Shown here: in pieces, positions 34,601 through 49,600 of the stretch | Numbering within the stretch: the first letter of the stretch is position 1 | How the letters are laid out: each line of letters opens with the position of its first letter | Source of the DNA: Sanderia malayensis | Lineage: Eukaryota > Cnidaria > Scyphozoa > Semaeostomeae > Pelagiidae | Direction: 5' to 3' | NCBI GenBank assembly: GCA_013076295.1 | Contig: RQOL01000906.1 | Location: 4,774,001-4,838,000, forward strand | DNA: 64,000 bases | Position numbers and translations under genes: made by a program | The notes under the pieces: generated by a model | Databases searched by the model: none | What the model was told of the DNA's origin: nothing | What the model saw: the letters and a program-made list of their open reading frames with translations, nothing else

Positions 34601-37600
34601 TGATGTTTCTTTACTTGGATCATCACAAGTAAGTTGAAATGCTTCATAATAAAGAATAGGAATTGTATTGATAACGCAATTGATTCCTTTGACGAACTTT
34701 CATATATTAGTTAGTCTCAGATCTTCAAGATTTGACTCTATCGGGTCCAATCGTGAAGATCTGAACTGAATAACTAATATGTATATGAAAGTTCATCTCG
34801 AAAATTTCTTTATGGTCTCGTTGAGAGTAATTAGTAACAAAGCTGAAATTTATTGCTCACTTGCTATTTCAAGCTTTTAATGTTAGTTTAACTCAAATAT
34901 TCTCCCTGTCACTCCAATATTAACTTACGCTACGCTTTACAGAAGCAGGTCTGCCTTGACACTATGACGCAAGGAGTAGAAATATAGAATAGATTGTTTT
35001 CTTTTTTCAGTTTGCATCCAAGCCTTGCAGATTTTAAAGACATGGGCCTAACTTTATCTGATTTTCCATGGTTCTTTTATCTTATTATTGCGAAATCTGA
35101 GTGAAAGTAAGTGTATTTTGATTGCGCATGTTGCAACAGCCACTTGTGTACTTACTTGCTTTCATGCTTTTTAAAGTCTTTTATGTCATCCTTGAGTTTT
35201 TATTATGCTATCCTTGTGTTCCTTATATAATTGCTATTCTTACATTCTTTATAATTGCTATCTGTGTTTCTTATTATATCCCATCTTGTTTTAATGCTAT
35301 CTATCAATTCTTTGCTGTGTATTATTACTATTTTTATCTTTCCATTCCTTAGTTTGATTTATTGCTTTATTTTTTTGCTTTCATGCTTAAATTTCCATCC
35401 TTAATTGTCTTAACTCCATCAATTTTCTCAAATTTGTTTGATATACTGCTCTTTCCTTTACTTATTCATTAGTTAATGGTATTAACAATTACAATATTTT
35501 TTGTTCCTATTTTTTACATTCCTTGTTACATCTTTGAATGTTTTTGTTTATTTTTCCTTTGTTAAGCTCTCGTGCATCCCTCTGCCCCATATCTATTTCC
35601 ACATACAAATATCTTTATATAGCATTCTTTGCTTATACTTGCCCCTCTCTACTGCCATTCCTATGCTTATTAATCGTGGCGATTTTCTTCAAGGTGGCAC
35701 TGGTTGTGACGGACTGAGCCTGAGAAATGCTGCCGCTGTTTTTCAACAACAAAATGACGGCTCTTTACTCACTCAATTCTGCAAAGAGAAACCTCTGATC
35801 GTGCTGGCAAGCATCTTGCTTTCACCGCTCAAAATGTCCGAGGTATGAGCACCAACCCGCATCTCTCAACAACTGTATATTGTCGATAAGTAATTTTGCA
35901 TAAGCTATGAGATTTCAAGGCATTTTAGTGGGATGTTGTGGTGGAGCCTAAAGCATACCATTTTAGATTTCTGAATGTTGTATTGGAATCCCGCATAATG
36001 GACCGTGAAGGAACTCAAATTCTTCTTATTTACATTGCGAATTCGTTAAATCAATGGTAAATTTTACTACGAAACAGTTTAAAGGACCAGGTGTTCGTTC
36101 GTTATACTTCAAAGCCCCTTATATGAAGTGTCTTTTATATTAAGTTACCATTGTATATGCAGTCGACTGTCGCTATACCGAACTCGCAGGGAAATGAAAA
36201 TTTGTTCGACATAGCGGAGTTTGAGATATCCGAACTAAATTCACCCAACTAGAGAACCAGGTCAAATGGGAATCTGTTCGAGATAGCGAGTTTTCGAGTT
36301 GACCGAGTTCGAGATAGCGAGATTCCACTGTAACCTCATGTACGCTAAATGTTTTTCATTGCGTAGGTAATAAGTGCTGGCAGCAGTAATCCAGAATTTC
36401 CCGTCGACGTGTCCTCGCTAAAGACGTCGATGCTTTCGCTTGACGAGACGCTGTATTCGGCAGTTTTCGGTTATTTGGGAATGCACGAGCAAAAACCGAC
36501 AACAATGTACGATCTCTGCAGAATAACACTCATCTCAATGCACAATCCTTCTTCAACTGGCAACCTACTAATAAATCGAATGCAGATGCATGTGAGTGTT
36601 GCGTTCTTCGCTGATCATGAAGTTTATTAGTTACAGTAAAAACTCGCATATAAGAACCAATGGATTAAGAACCTTCAGGGTGATATTTCTGCTCAAAACA
36701 ATGGAAGAAACAATAGCCTATTGTATTGAAACAATAGGCTGGATGGAAATTTACAGGTTCTTATATGCGGGTTTTTACTATATGGGCTTGCATCAATCTG
36801 TCATAAACTCTTCGGATGATACACATCGAGCATTGAACAAGGTCCTTGTTGATAACAGTATTTTGCACGCTCATCTGCGCTTTCTGATATACAGTAAACA
36901 CCCGCATTTTAGAACCAGTGAATTAAGAACCTTCTAGGCTGTAATCCCTGCTCAAAACAATGGAAAGGACAAAAGGCTATTGTATTTGAACAATAGGCCG
37001 GATGCAGAATTTACAGGTTCTTATACGCGGGTGTCTACTGTACTGTTGATGATACTGCTTTTCCAGACATTGTTCTCAAAATTTGAAAAACGTTGCTTTG
37101 CATAAACATATTATTATCATTATTTTTTTCATGATTAATCACGAGTTTCTCCCCTTTGCTCTAGACTCTTCGGCTTTCGAGTTACCAAGTTTCTCATCTC
37201 CCGATTTGGTGCAGAAATATGGCTTGGTAGTCAATGTGAAATATACGTATTATTTGAAGCAAAGTCGGCCTGTATACGCATATCTTGCTTTCGTCAGCGA
37301 TACATCACGTACGATTCATGGAAAAGGCAAGAGGTTTGTTTCTTTTTACTCCTTGTCTTTGCTGCAAACGCCCTACAAATTAATAGGCTATTGCTCTTGG
37401 TACTTAGAAGGTTATCATTTGTAACTAAGAGGTCTTTAGTGAGATTTCCCGATATTGACTGTTGAAGGAAGCCAGAAAATACTTTGCTGCGTGGATAGTT
37501 TGTTAAATCGAGAGTGGGTTGTGTTGTGAACACTTCAGTTGGTCAGAGCTTCAGTTCGTTATATCGATCATTTCATTACGTCATTGATAGTTTGGTATAT

Positions 37601-40600
37601 TTTGGCCCGTATTTTGAACCGCTTCAGAAGGTTGATGTAGAAGAGTGAACAAAAGTTTTTGGGACACATGTAAAATGCGAAAATGGGTTATCAACCCGTA
37701 ATCGTCTTTTATTCAACACCCCACTGTCCCTTATTGTTCATATTACTGACGAATTTTATACTGGTTATAGAAATTTTCGTGCGAATCCAAAGTGGACCAT
37801 TTAGTATTAGCTTTTTTGTTAGTTCAACTCTTGTGGCGAAGTGGTTGGCACTTGTGCTTGCCACTCAAGGAGTCGCGGATCGATTCCACTGCGCTCCACT
37901 TGAAGTTGAGTTGAAGATGAGTTGAAATTAAATGAGGCCCGGTACGCCGAGGATCTACAAGAGAAGGTAGATCCCCGGCGTACCGGGACTTTTCGTCTTT
38001 CCGAGAGAATGATTTTCCGGCAGAAACGCCGAAAAACCATCCGCGTATCGTACTCAACTACTAACTCTGTTGGTACACCGGGGTGACGAGGGCCAACAGT
38101 GCCGATCTGTTCATATATATCCAGCGACATCTGCCTGGCGACTCGCCACCGATAAATATAGATACGTAGAAATATTTATCTGGAATCGTGTGCACAGTCT
38201 TTCCAATTGTGGGCATGAGTCAATACGCATGCGTATTTATGTCATTTGCTCTCCTTTGTCTCCATAATTTAAGTTCGAACTTTATTTTGTTTTTGCTATT
38301 TTACCGAACTTTTCTACTTATGCCAAAGACGCGCACAACAGCGTTGCCAACAGTAACCCCCCCCCCCATCACTGCCAGCAAAGCCAGAGCTCAGTCGTAG
38401 CTACTTTCTTCATTTTTTTAAATTTAATTAAATCATTTGAACATACTTTTTATTCTTTATCTTCAACCCTGCCTCATCAAACACTATTTTAACACACATC
38501 CGAGCAGCACTCGCCTAAACGCTGCTTAAATCTAATTTATATGCTTTTTTAGAGACAACATTGTTTGGGGGGGGGGAGAAGGGTGATGAAAGATGCATTG
38601 AAAATTTTCAAAAATCTCAAGTGTCCTAGGACGTTTATCCATATATAGCTTTGAATTGTTCCTTTTTCACAGGAGAAACTCAGCTTATAAGCATGCTTAT
38701 TGGATAGCTGTGAATAATTTCAACTCAGATTCGATCGTTTGTAGCTGCGCAGCCTTTATAGACCTTCTCGAAATGAACAGTTGGCCTCTACGAGTTGACA
38801 TTGAATGTGCCAATTACATTGTTAAGAATTGGAAACACGTGAAGGACAGGAATCGTTCGTTGCCTCGGGACGAAAATCTGAACTCTCTGATCGGTAAGAA
38901 AGCAAAGAACTGAGTATGTTATTCTTATCTAGCGTTGCAATGTTATTATTGTTGATCACGTTGGCATTGTATATGAATGGTTTGTTTTAGTCTCTTTTTT
39001 GAAGAGAAAGAAGAAGGGGAAGAGAGAGTTGCTGCAAATGCTGGAAGAATCGGTGGAAAGCACTGTGTTCAGGGAGAACATTGAGAGGTACGTTATTCAT
39101 ATGCCTTAGAGAATGACGTATATACAGTCAATTCTGTCTAATTTGAACACCCTGGGAAGCGTGAAAATGTTCGAATTACAAAAAGTTCGAATTATAGAGG
39201 TTTGTTAATATAAGAGTTGGTTCATTAGTGATCCTTGATGGGACAGAGAATTTCGTTCGAATTGGATAGAGTTCGAATTACACGAGTTCGAACTATGCAG
39301 ATTTGACCGTAGTCTTGTATATGTATATTGTATCTGGTATAAATACGAGAAAGACACAAGTAGATATTTACGAATATGATCCAGTTACATGTGTTTGGCA
39401 TTGCGATTGGTATTGGCATTCATATTTGTATTGATATTGGTATTTGTACTCACCACGTTGCGTCCCTGTGCCTCAATCGTTTTTGCTCGCTCCCTGGACT
39501 CATTACATTACGTCCCAGTGCCTCGCTCGCAACTCGCTCAATGCAAGCGAGCAAAACGAGTGAGGCACAGGGGACGCAATGTAGCGAGTCTACTCGCTCC
39601 CTGTGTTAAGCGAGTTACGAGCGAGACATGGGGACGCAATGTAGCGAGTCTAATCGGTATTGGTATCTAACCCTTCTTTGGTAATCCGATTCTTTTTTTT
39701 TGAAGGACGAGTTTTGATGCTATGATATTCTGGAGAATTCCGATGCAATTTGCCAAGCTGAACAAACTATCACCTCCGCTTACCTACGTAAAAGAGTGTG
39801 CTGAGAGTGGTGTATGGTATCATGCAATAGTTTTCATTCAAATCTACCAACTCGAACCATCACAGGTAATGCACTCCTCATTTTGTCTTCGGCTTTATTA
39901 ACAAAATTATACTTTATATGAACGACTTTATTGAATGAAAATATGCATGTGCAAAAAGCACTTTACCGTAAATCCTCGAATAAGCCCTCTGGGGCTTATT
40001 TGCAAAAGCGAAATTTTAGCCTGATTATTGTTCAATATTAAGCAAAGTAAAATCTATGCGATGCAGCCAATCAATGAAGTTATTGGTTTGAACTTGCTGC
40101 TACTTGCAATACATTCACTAAACAACTTCAATGTCTGGAAACTTGGGCTCAATATCCTTGCAAATGATTATCAGGATGGGGGCTTATTTGAAGGGAGGGC
40201 TTATTCGATGGTGAGGGCTTATTCGAGGATTTACGGTATTTTGATATTTGACAGTCTACTATCGTTCACGTTTAATTTTCAGGTGTTTTTAACAATTATT
40301 ATCTTGATCTCTGCTTTTATTTATGCCTTGTTTGACTTGGAATCAGCTCGAACTAACAGCCCCAACAAATTTTTTATTCCCCTGACTTGACGGCTCAATT
40401 GTGTATGACACCTTCTTTCTATATTTTCATCCAGGTGCTCAGCTGTTTAGAGCATCATCTGCATAATTCTATACTGAGAGAGCATTTGCTTGCTGTCATT
40501 AAGAACACGAAGCCTGTCACTTCCTCTGGGGGAACTGCCGAGAAGAAAATCAACGATCAGAAAGCCAGCAAAAAGTCGAAAAAGGTAAACCGCTTAATTT

Positions 40601-43600
40601 CCTAAGAATGGTGCTTAAGCTTTTAGGCCTGTGTTCCTTAGTATATAGCTTGATTGTTTTATTTGTCTAACTCAAAACACGAAGTTATTGACTGAATTTG
40701 CCAATGTGCAGGCTATTCAATCAATTGCTATTCTGAAGCTGGACGTTTTATCAGAATTTTGCTTGCTTTGTGTATATTACAGATGCGGATTATCAAGAAA
40801 CAATCCTTTCATTGGTTCGCTATTTTCTCCCTGTTGATTTTTTTGTCCCTTGTCTTTCATGTAGACCAAGAAGACAGCAGAGAAAGATTTTCGAGCCCAA
40901 TTCTACTACTCATTGAAACGCGGCATGAAGGAAAAACAGGGAGACGATGGTGAAAGACGCCTAACAGCTCCTTCTGCGCGTGTGCAGAAGCCACAATCTA
41001 GCTCCGAACAAGAGAAAAGCAGCGGAGAAACTGCTGACCAGAAAGAAGAAACCGCGGATAACATTGACAACAGTTCGACCAGTGGTGCAAGAAATGGTAA
41101 CATCTAATTTTTCCGTTTTATCTCTGAATCATAACATTGTTTCATTCACCACTTTTACCACGTTGGTTTACGACACCTCAAATCAACCCGTGATTTTTAA
41201 GCGCCTCTTTCAATAAACGCCTCTTATTTTAGTAAGCATGTTGATAAGCACACTTTGCCTCCACTACATAGATCATGTGTTTTGACATGCACCTGGGCGT
41301 TTATTGAATATATTGCGATGTTGTGATTTGATTTTACATCACATGATTATAGGCGGAAAGATGGACGCATTTCAGATGACAAATGATGTCATAGACATAA
41401 TACTTGAATGTGAAGAGAGTGGCTATCCTTGCAGAGAACTTTTGTCGTTTGCATTCTCCCTGTCACAACCATTCTTTGTCGTACTGGCTGCTTGTTATCA
41501 GGTATATCTGTGTGTATATTATACCAGTCCGTACTCATTTCTGATAATCTCTGTTCTTGTAATAAGACTCCTGTTTAATAATAAGACCTCTGTTCTGATA
41601 ATCTAGACGTCTGTTCTGATAATCTAGACCTCTGTTCTGAAATCTAGACCTCTGTTCTGATAATCTAGACCTCTATTCTGATAGTTTAGAACTTTGTTCT
41701 GATAGTAAGACCTCTGCTTTGATAATTTAGACCTCTATTCTGATAATAAGACATCTGTTCTGATAATAAGACCTTTTTTCTGATAATAAGACCTCTCTTC
41801 TGATAATAAGACCTATCTTCTGTCAATAAGACCTTTGTTCTGATAATAAGACCTCTGTTCTGCATAAACAATTGCTCAACGGTGGAGCTAGAGGATATTT
41901 TGAACTTCAGTGGAGACCGTGAAAGTTTAAGCGCTTTGCAATTGCTTTACCCTCGCAATATAATAAAATAATAATGCATTATCGCTTTTATAGTTAGTTG
42001 AGACTTTTATATAATGATGTCTGTGAGACATTTGTTTATCGCAATTGTTATTTTGTAGAGTTCGGATCGTATCGATTGCCTGTGTGCATGGCTGATTCTG
42101 AATTTCAAAGAAGAAAGAAGACTTGGGGTGTTTAGCAAGTTTAATGGTACGTTACTTATCACATGTATTTAGTCTTTATTAGCTTGGTGAATAAACAGAG
42201 CATTACTATCCTGAAGAATTGGAATAATCCTTTGTCTAGCTGTGACTCTGTTTGGGTTTAAATATGGGGTAAATTCACTTTTTTGATGAACCTTGAAGTG
42301 GATTGAGGACTGACATGAAACCTTTATGTAATAGACATCTGTTGGGTCAGTTCAGTTCTATTCCCGTTGTGAAGAGATTTCTGCTGTAGCGATGGATCGC
42401 AATGGCTAGCCTCCTTCTGAATAGAACCAATGTTTCGCTACAGAGAGGTATCCGCTGTAAGGAGGTGCCAGTTAGTAGATGTTTCACGCTGTACTCTATT
42501 TATCATTGGATATCTGTTAAACTCACAGTGATCTGTGCCATGAAACAGTTTAGAATTTTCAATTGTTGTTTAAACGATGTTCGTTTGTTGTACAGTGAAG
42601 CCCATTGCAATAGTGTTTTATTGTGTTCTTATTTCCATTGTGAATATTAAGCGCATGCTAGCTTCAGGTTCATTCTGCGACTAATTGCGATGCTGTTCTT
42701 ATTTAGAGATTCTTCTCTGATGAAAATCCGTTTGCACTTTGCCTTTTAGATGTAAAGGAAGAGAAGTACCAGTTGGGAATTGAATCATTATTCGTCATAA
42801 TATCAGATTTGATCAGCAGTGAAGACGATGCTCCTAAAATTATTGCTCAAGGATTTCGCATTTTCCTCGAGGTAATGACCTGCAAGCAATCAGGATTTAT
42901 AACGACACAGTGGAATCTTGTATAATCAGTGTAATAAGTGTATCTTGTGCGAAGGACACAATGTAATCTTTCTTGATACAGCAAGCTCCTTGTTATAGCC
43001 AGCTTTCCATTACAACGAACTAACCATCTGGTTCCTTGAACTGCTTCGTATTTCCTCGATTATACACACTCGAATAAATATCTCTCTCGAATAAATTTTT
43101 CTAAAAAGTTCTGAAATTAACAAATGCCCGGAAGACTAATGGAAGAAGTACGGTATTGCAATGTATGTGTGCGCTTATTTATGTATTGCAATTTCAGGTA
43201 TAAGAAAGTTTGATTCAATTCAATAAGACTCCTTATATTAATATTCCAATGTTGTATCGTTTTTGTTTAAGTGAGGAATTTAATGTCATTTATTTTTATT
43301 TGATCTCAGGAAAGCTGTCTGCTGCATTTTTTCTGGTTCTACGAAGCATTTACGTCACGTGAGGACTTTGACACGTGCATTCGACATATGAATGCGTTTG
43401 CATTGAAACTGAAAGAAGAGATTGAGAATGAAAAGGAGGCGAGCCTCATTCGCTCGTTCTTCGCGCGGCAAATTCCCATCAAAATACTATTGCGATTTCG
43501 TCACTCAAAGCTATACCAAAGAAAGCTACTGCAGTTTTATATCGATGCTGGGTTTGATGCTTTTCAAACGTTTACAAGTAAGTGGCCATCTATAATGTAC

Positions 43601-46600
43601 CAGTAGTGACTGATTCTTAATTCATTATAGATATGTTGCAGCATGAAGCTCACCACAGTTTTACTGTGAACTTTCTCGTAATCAATCTACCTCTATGATA
43701 TATGCCCAAGTTACTATCCAATAAAAATCTGCAATCTTTTATAGTTTCCTTTGTGAATATTATTGTTATTTGAGCAAACTTCAATACCGGAAATTAAATT
43801 ATCAAATTGTCGAACTTCCAAGACCAGACTTTAAAAATTAAGACCGCAATGTGTCTCCAACACGAAACTAAGATACGCTCTTTGTGTTGGATGCAATGCA
43901 AACGTAAGAAGTTACCCAACACGATAGGCATGCATTTACTAACTGCTCATTACTTCTAGTTTATACACTAAATGTTGCTCTGAAGTGACCTCTTTTAAGC
44001 ATTTACCTTACTAACAAGAAACCACAATTTACTTCACCTAAATTAACCTAAAACCTCAACGCTTTTGAAGGTAACGTAATGGGACAGTTTGTCTCCATTG
44101 CATGTGCCAAGACAGCTTGATATCAATTCCTCTAATTTTACTATTCTCCAACCTATCATCATTTGCTGTCTTTTAGACTATTCACTAGAAGGACTCCGTG
44201 TCGTTTGCATCGCCACTCAGAATGCCAACATTGCTGCAGATTTTTCCAAGCTAACATGCGACGACGAAGAAGTGAATGATGCCGAACAGGACAGACTGTA
44301 TGATGCTCTGCTTGACAATGGATGCTTCGAGGAAGCTACTCAATTTGCTACATCCTTTAATTTACCTGCGTGGAAGGTTCATTTGTATAAGGTCTGTACT
44401 TTATTGCACTTGCTTGAAATTTGTATATCTCTTTCTAAATGTCATTTGGTCTGAATCCACCTTTATTGCTTGCAGTTTTTGAATCCTTTCGAAGCGTGGG
44501 TCTCCCAAGTTATCTATAGGTGAAGTTAAAAGTGCTCATGGTCCCTAATAGTTTAACACGAGTTTCTTTTAGAGAATCAGGTTATTCTATTATAATATTC
44601 CAGTATGTTCTAGCATATTTGTTAGTATTCGTGAACAGTGTGGAGCTGTTAAACTTGATCAATCTTTTCGAACAAAAATTTCCTTTTTGCAAGAAGATTT
44701 CCTCTTGCAGTTAACCGATTCGTTTAACCGCTACTTGTTGCAAAAAAGTAATTAATTATTAATGAGCTTGGGTGGCTTTCTTTTCCAGATAAATAGCGAA
44801 CTAGAGAAGATGAAATACTCGAACCTATGGCAAAATGAAGAGACAAGGTTGAACTTTTGGTTCAAAGCCGACGATCTCTTCACCATGCACGACGTTTGCA
44901 GTTCTGTTGCTGGTTCATTTTTCCAGGTAAGTAAAATTTCTTTCGTTACTCCTCAAGTAATGACCATTACATGGTTAGAAGATTTCTGCTCACACTTGGA
45001 ACTACCATTCTCTTATATTGTTCGTAAAACTTGTTTCGTGCGGTTGAACTTCTATAAGTCGACCATCAATCAACTTATCTTCCTTTGTGCTATCGTTTTT
45101 AAGTTTGACTTGCTTTATGGCGCTACACACTTAACCCTTTGTACCCCGAAACATCGAAAAATCGAACAATAATCTCAATACCATCCTTTTTCAACATTTT
45201 GAATTTCAACTCGTTTTATAAATGCTTTTGGCTTTGGCATCGAGTGCTAGAAAACCTTTTAACTTGAGCAGGTTTTTCCGGGGTACTCAGCATTTTGAGC
45301 TCTTACTATGTTATTAATTCTCTTCTCTTATTGTTTCGTCATCAGAAGCAATCTGAAGACCTTGTTAATCTACCTTGTGGTGAACGAGCTTTTTTGCTCT
45401 CAATGGCATTTCGATGGTTCAAATATGACAACGATGGCACAGTTGAACACGAGAAGGAAACGTTTCTCTATCGATTGGAAAAGCAGATCTGGATTTACAA
45501 AATTAAAGCAGAAATAGAAAGAAATTCACAGGTAAACAATTCGTAATTGTGTTATATTCTACAATGTATCAGGGATTTTAAATGTGCTAATATTCGTCAG
45601 ATGTGTTTGTCACACTTACTATTGTTCGTGGTCTGTGTCAATGTTTATCATATGAACTATGTTTATCAGACAGATGCGTTTCATGTGTATTAGTGGTTGT
45701 ATGTGCAAATTTTCTATGTATTTCTCATGTCATTGTTGTTCAATTGAGTTATCAATATGTACACACGAAAGCTCAAAGAGATATGTTATGAATTTAATAA
45801 GAGCAACGAAGCGAATTTCAGAACCTTAGTCTTCAGAAAGCCTCAAAGACTATATAATGTTTCTGTATTTCGTATATCCTTGTTATTGCAGGAAGATTCT
45901 GAAGTTGACTGCAGACCTCCCTCTGAAAGTTCATCCAGGACTTTAACAACAAGTTCCAGTTATGGTACCTCCCACCTCTTTACTGGCCACGAACGAACGT
46001 CAAGCATGCTTTCAATGAAGCATTCGACTGGCAATTGTGAACTGTTACAGCCTGACGAAATCGATTTCACACAAACAGACGAAGCATCTAGCAGTCCATT
46101 GAATGAAACGGTAACTCATTGCCACTTTTATTTCAGTGCTGTAATCTGTCATGTAGGCATTGCTGCCATATGCTGGCTGTGGCATTGGCGTGAATTTCCA
46201 TTGGAATTCGTCATTGTTGCGTTAGATTTTAGATATTAGATATTAAGAAATCACGAGGTGTGGTCACATCGAGAGGAAGGACCAGGGTCGCACTGCTTCG
46301 ATTAGTCTAGCTATTCACTGGGCCCTTTGTGCTTAGTGCATAAACCAATACCTTACGAAGATAGTAAGCGTATTTGCCTATCAATGCTATCTCATGTTGC
46401 TGAACATTAGAGTGGAATACCAAGATTTGATGCTCTTTCAAACACTCTTACTTTACTTTAGCCAGACATTATGTTGCCACAGGTTTTTTAATATAGTTTT
46501 TATGTTACGTTATTTTATGTTACTTGAGACGTGTTTAAGACTTTGGTTTTTGAATTTTTTTCTTGATTTAGGAATGCAAGGCCTTTGATTCTCTGGTTGG

Positions 46601-49600
46601 AGATTTGCTGGTAAATTGCGAAATAACCGAAGCCAGAAGGGTATCTGCATTCTTCGGTAGAAATGTCGAGGATTTAAACAATGTTTTGGTGAGCCTTTTT
46701 TACTTTCTGCATTCTATTTGCGTTACCTGCAAATATTCTATGCTTGTTGTCTTTGCCTCTTTAAGAGAATTATTTGTTGCATCACTTGCAATATATCTCA
46801 ATGATTGCAAAAACCCAATTGGCTGCAATTTGTAAACAAACGTTTCCAACAAGCTTTCCTATGCTTCTACAGTGTCGTGCAGTAGCATTGTGCAGTGAAG
46901 TATCGATAAAAGTTTAAATCTTGAAGGGAAAGGGGGTCACTATGTAAGGAACTCTTTAATTCCAGTGTGAATTGTATGCTTTGGAGCAGTTAATGGGACC
47001 ACATGACTAGTTTGTTATATACAGGAAATTTCGTTACATATTGTACCTCCGGTGTTGGGTTTTTATTTCAGAATAGCATCAGACAACGTTCTTTGCACCC
47101 TGACTTGTATTTCTTTGCTTGCATTTTAGAATTGCATATTTCTGGCACAGGGAACAAAGCGTGTTGATGGCCTAGACGCCAATACAGCCTCAGTGATTGC
47201 CAGATCTTACGGCCGTAGTCTCTCAGTGTCCGGTACGTACGATATGTGCACACCATTAAACCGGTCGGCTGGTTTGGTCGACAGTGTGAATAGTTCTGGA
47301 AGAGTGACGAACGACTGGGTTGTAATAGCCGAACCACAAATTGCCATTGAGAAGTTGTGCTCTAAATGTGAGAAAGGAAGAAATTGCTGCGAGCGTGTTC
47401 TCGTGTGCTATCAAATTGCGGTTGTAAGTACTCCGTATAACACCAATTCTAGGGGACAAACGCTTTGGGACTTACGGTTTTTGCAAGTTTTGCACATAAT
47501 GTTCACCTTTTCCCCAATTGAGAAAATTCTTTCGAGCCATAGTCACAGAAGGTCTACCTGAGAGAACACGGGACTCCACTGGATATAATTTCTAGCCCAG
47601 AGCTATCAAAGTATTCTCAGAAATATTTATTCATCGTGGCATAAATTTGAATATCTCTTTCTTTGTTTTTCAGGTGTTGGGTATTGAGTACTCGGAGGCC
47701 GTTCAAAAAGAACCATTTACATTGCTTCGTGAGTTGATTTTCTGTGGCATGGATACACGAAGAAAACTGTGTCGACAATTTATCAAGGCTTTCGAGTTGC
47801 CCACAACTGAGGTTTGTAGTCGATTGCTGCAGCACTGTTGTAGCACTGTAATGCAATGTAATACTGTGTGATACTATTTTACGTTTTGGTATAGTTTTGT
47901 GCAGTCTTGCACTATTGAAGCTCTAATCTCTGTTATTGTTGTTGTGTTGTTTTGAGTATTAGTTATGTATTTATATCTCTCACTCACTTGGTGAATCTTA
48001 CTCTAAAAGGTTGCTGGTTTCATTGCTCAAATAATCATTCTTTGGCTGAGAATCAGCACAAATTCAAGTAAGCATTATTTTCTATTTTGCTTCATACACA
48101 CATTGAAGCACAGTGTAATATTGATGATATAACGCACATGCATGACAAAAGATTGTCCAGACTCGTGCAAAGTTCTTTATAAAAAAGTAGTACTCCACTT
48201 CTCGGAGAGTTAAAAAAGTTCAGGACTGGGTTTTAGGAAAGTTGAAGAATTTACTAGATACTCTATTTGACGATGAGAAATTGCCTTGCAAACACGAAGT
48301 ACTTAGTGTGATCATCATGTAGCATCTATCGATATTTGATGTTAAAAATATTATTCATACCAATACTATTACACCAATTTCAATGCGCATGTTTTAGTAA
48401 CAGAGAATGCTTTCAATTGTTGCTAAGAAAGCCTTAAAAAAATTGTTGGTACTGAAATTGGAAAATTGCTGAGAACGTTTGGGTACTGCTTTGAAAAAAC
48501 GTTCTAAGAAAATCAAATTGTGTGTTATATTGTTCTTCGATTAATCTAATTATACAAAAATATTTGTTGTTCTTCTTCAAAGTTTGTTGTATCGGAGTTA
48601 AACAGTAATAATGTTTTTTCTTTTGTTTAGCAAATAGTGTGGATGGATTCGATTTGATTGACTATTCTTCTCACGAAAGAACCACTTTTACTGCATACGA
48701 GCCGACAATAATGGTTGAAAATACATTCACTTCTGAGGATATGAGTAACTTCATTCAACTTGTTGATCAGCCGTCTGATCTTGGCTCACGCCTCCTCGAA
48801 GAAGCTAAACCAATTTCACACCTTGAAGACACTGAAAAGAACATCAATAGTAAGATTTTTTTGCGATTTTTATTTTCTACAGCTACAATGGGGGACTGAA
48901 GTTCTCTGGGACACTTGTGACTTTCACAATGCCTCAAACAACGTTGTATATAGAGACAATTTTATATAATATTGACAAAATTTTTTGCACAATGATTGCA
49001 GGAGTCTGCTTGAAAGAAAAACATTGTTTTAGGGGGAGAGGGGTTGAATAAAGCGTGCGAGAAAGGAACTTTATGGGTTGGTGGTTTTTTCTGTTACTTT
49101 ACAAATCTCCCAACGACTGTTGTCACATATCATACCTCCACACTGTACCTTTGTTCCGATTCAATAGGGGGCAAATGTCGCTAGTTATACTAAAGTTTAC
49201 TTATTTGAACTATGTGCATCATCAACCGTGCAGTGTACATAATTCAATAAGTAACGAGTCTTTTTGAATTACATCTTAATGCAAGCTTATTAAAATGCTT
49301 CGTCTGATTACACCACGACGCCACGGCGTTTGAAGGTGCTGTGGCGTCGTGGTGTAATCCAGCTGACCCGTGGTGTCAAGGGCTCAGTGTGGTCAGGGTT
49401 CGAGCCCAGCCACGGTAGCGTCACAGCCAAGGTCGAGGTCTCGATTAGTTAACCTACTACTGAGATCCTAGCGACTGGCGCTAAAACACCATTTCACCTT
49501 CACCTTCACCAGTTCTTTACATGTTTTTTGTTTTCCAGATCTTCAGTATCAAACAGAGTTGATTATTCGTGCACACGATTGCTTCACACTTGCTTGCAAC

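Noticed and set aside
37834..37888. Possible tRNA gene
   Set aside because: A and B boxes are present but no acceptor stem closes around them, and the sequence continues into a SINE body.
41560..41870. CRISPR-like array of direct repeats
   Set aside because: Repeats are contiguous without unique spacers and lie in a eukaryotic intron, so this is a minisatellite.
49338..49412. Possible tRNA gene
   Set aside because: The B box is perfect but the cloverleaf does not close and the tail is a (cacctt)n repeat, so it is a SINE head.
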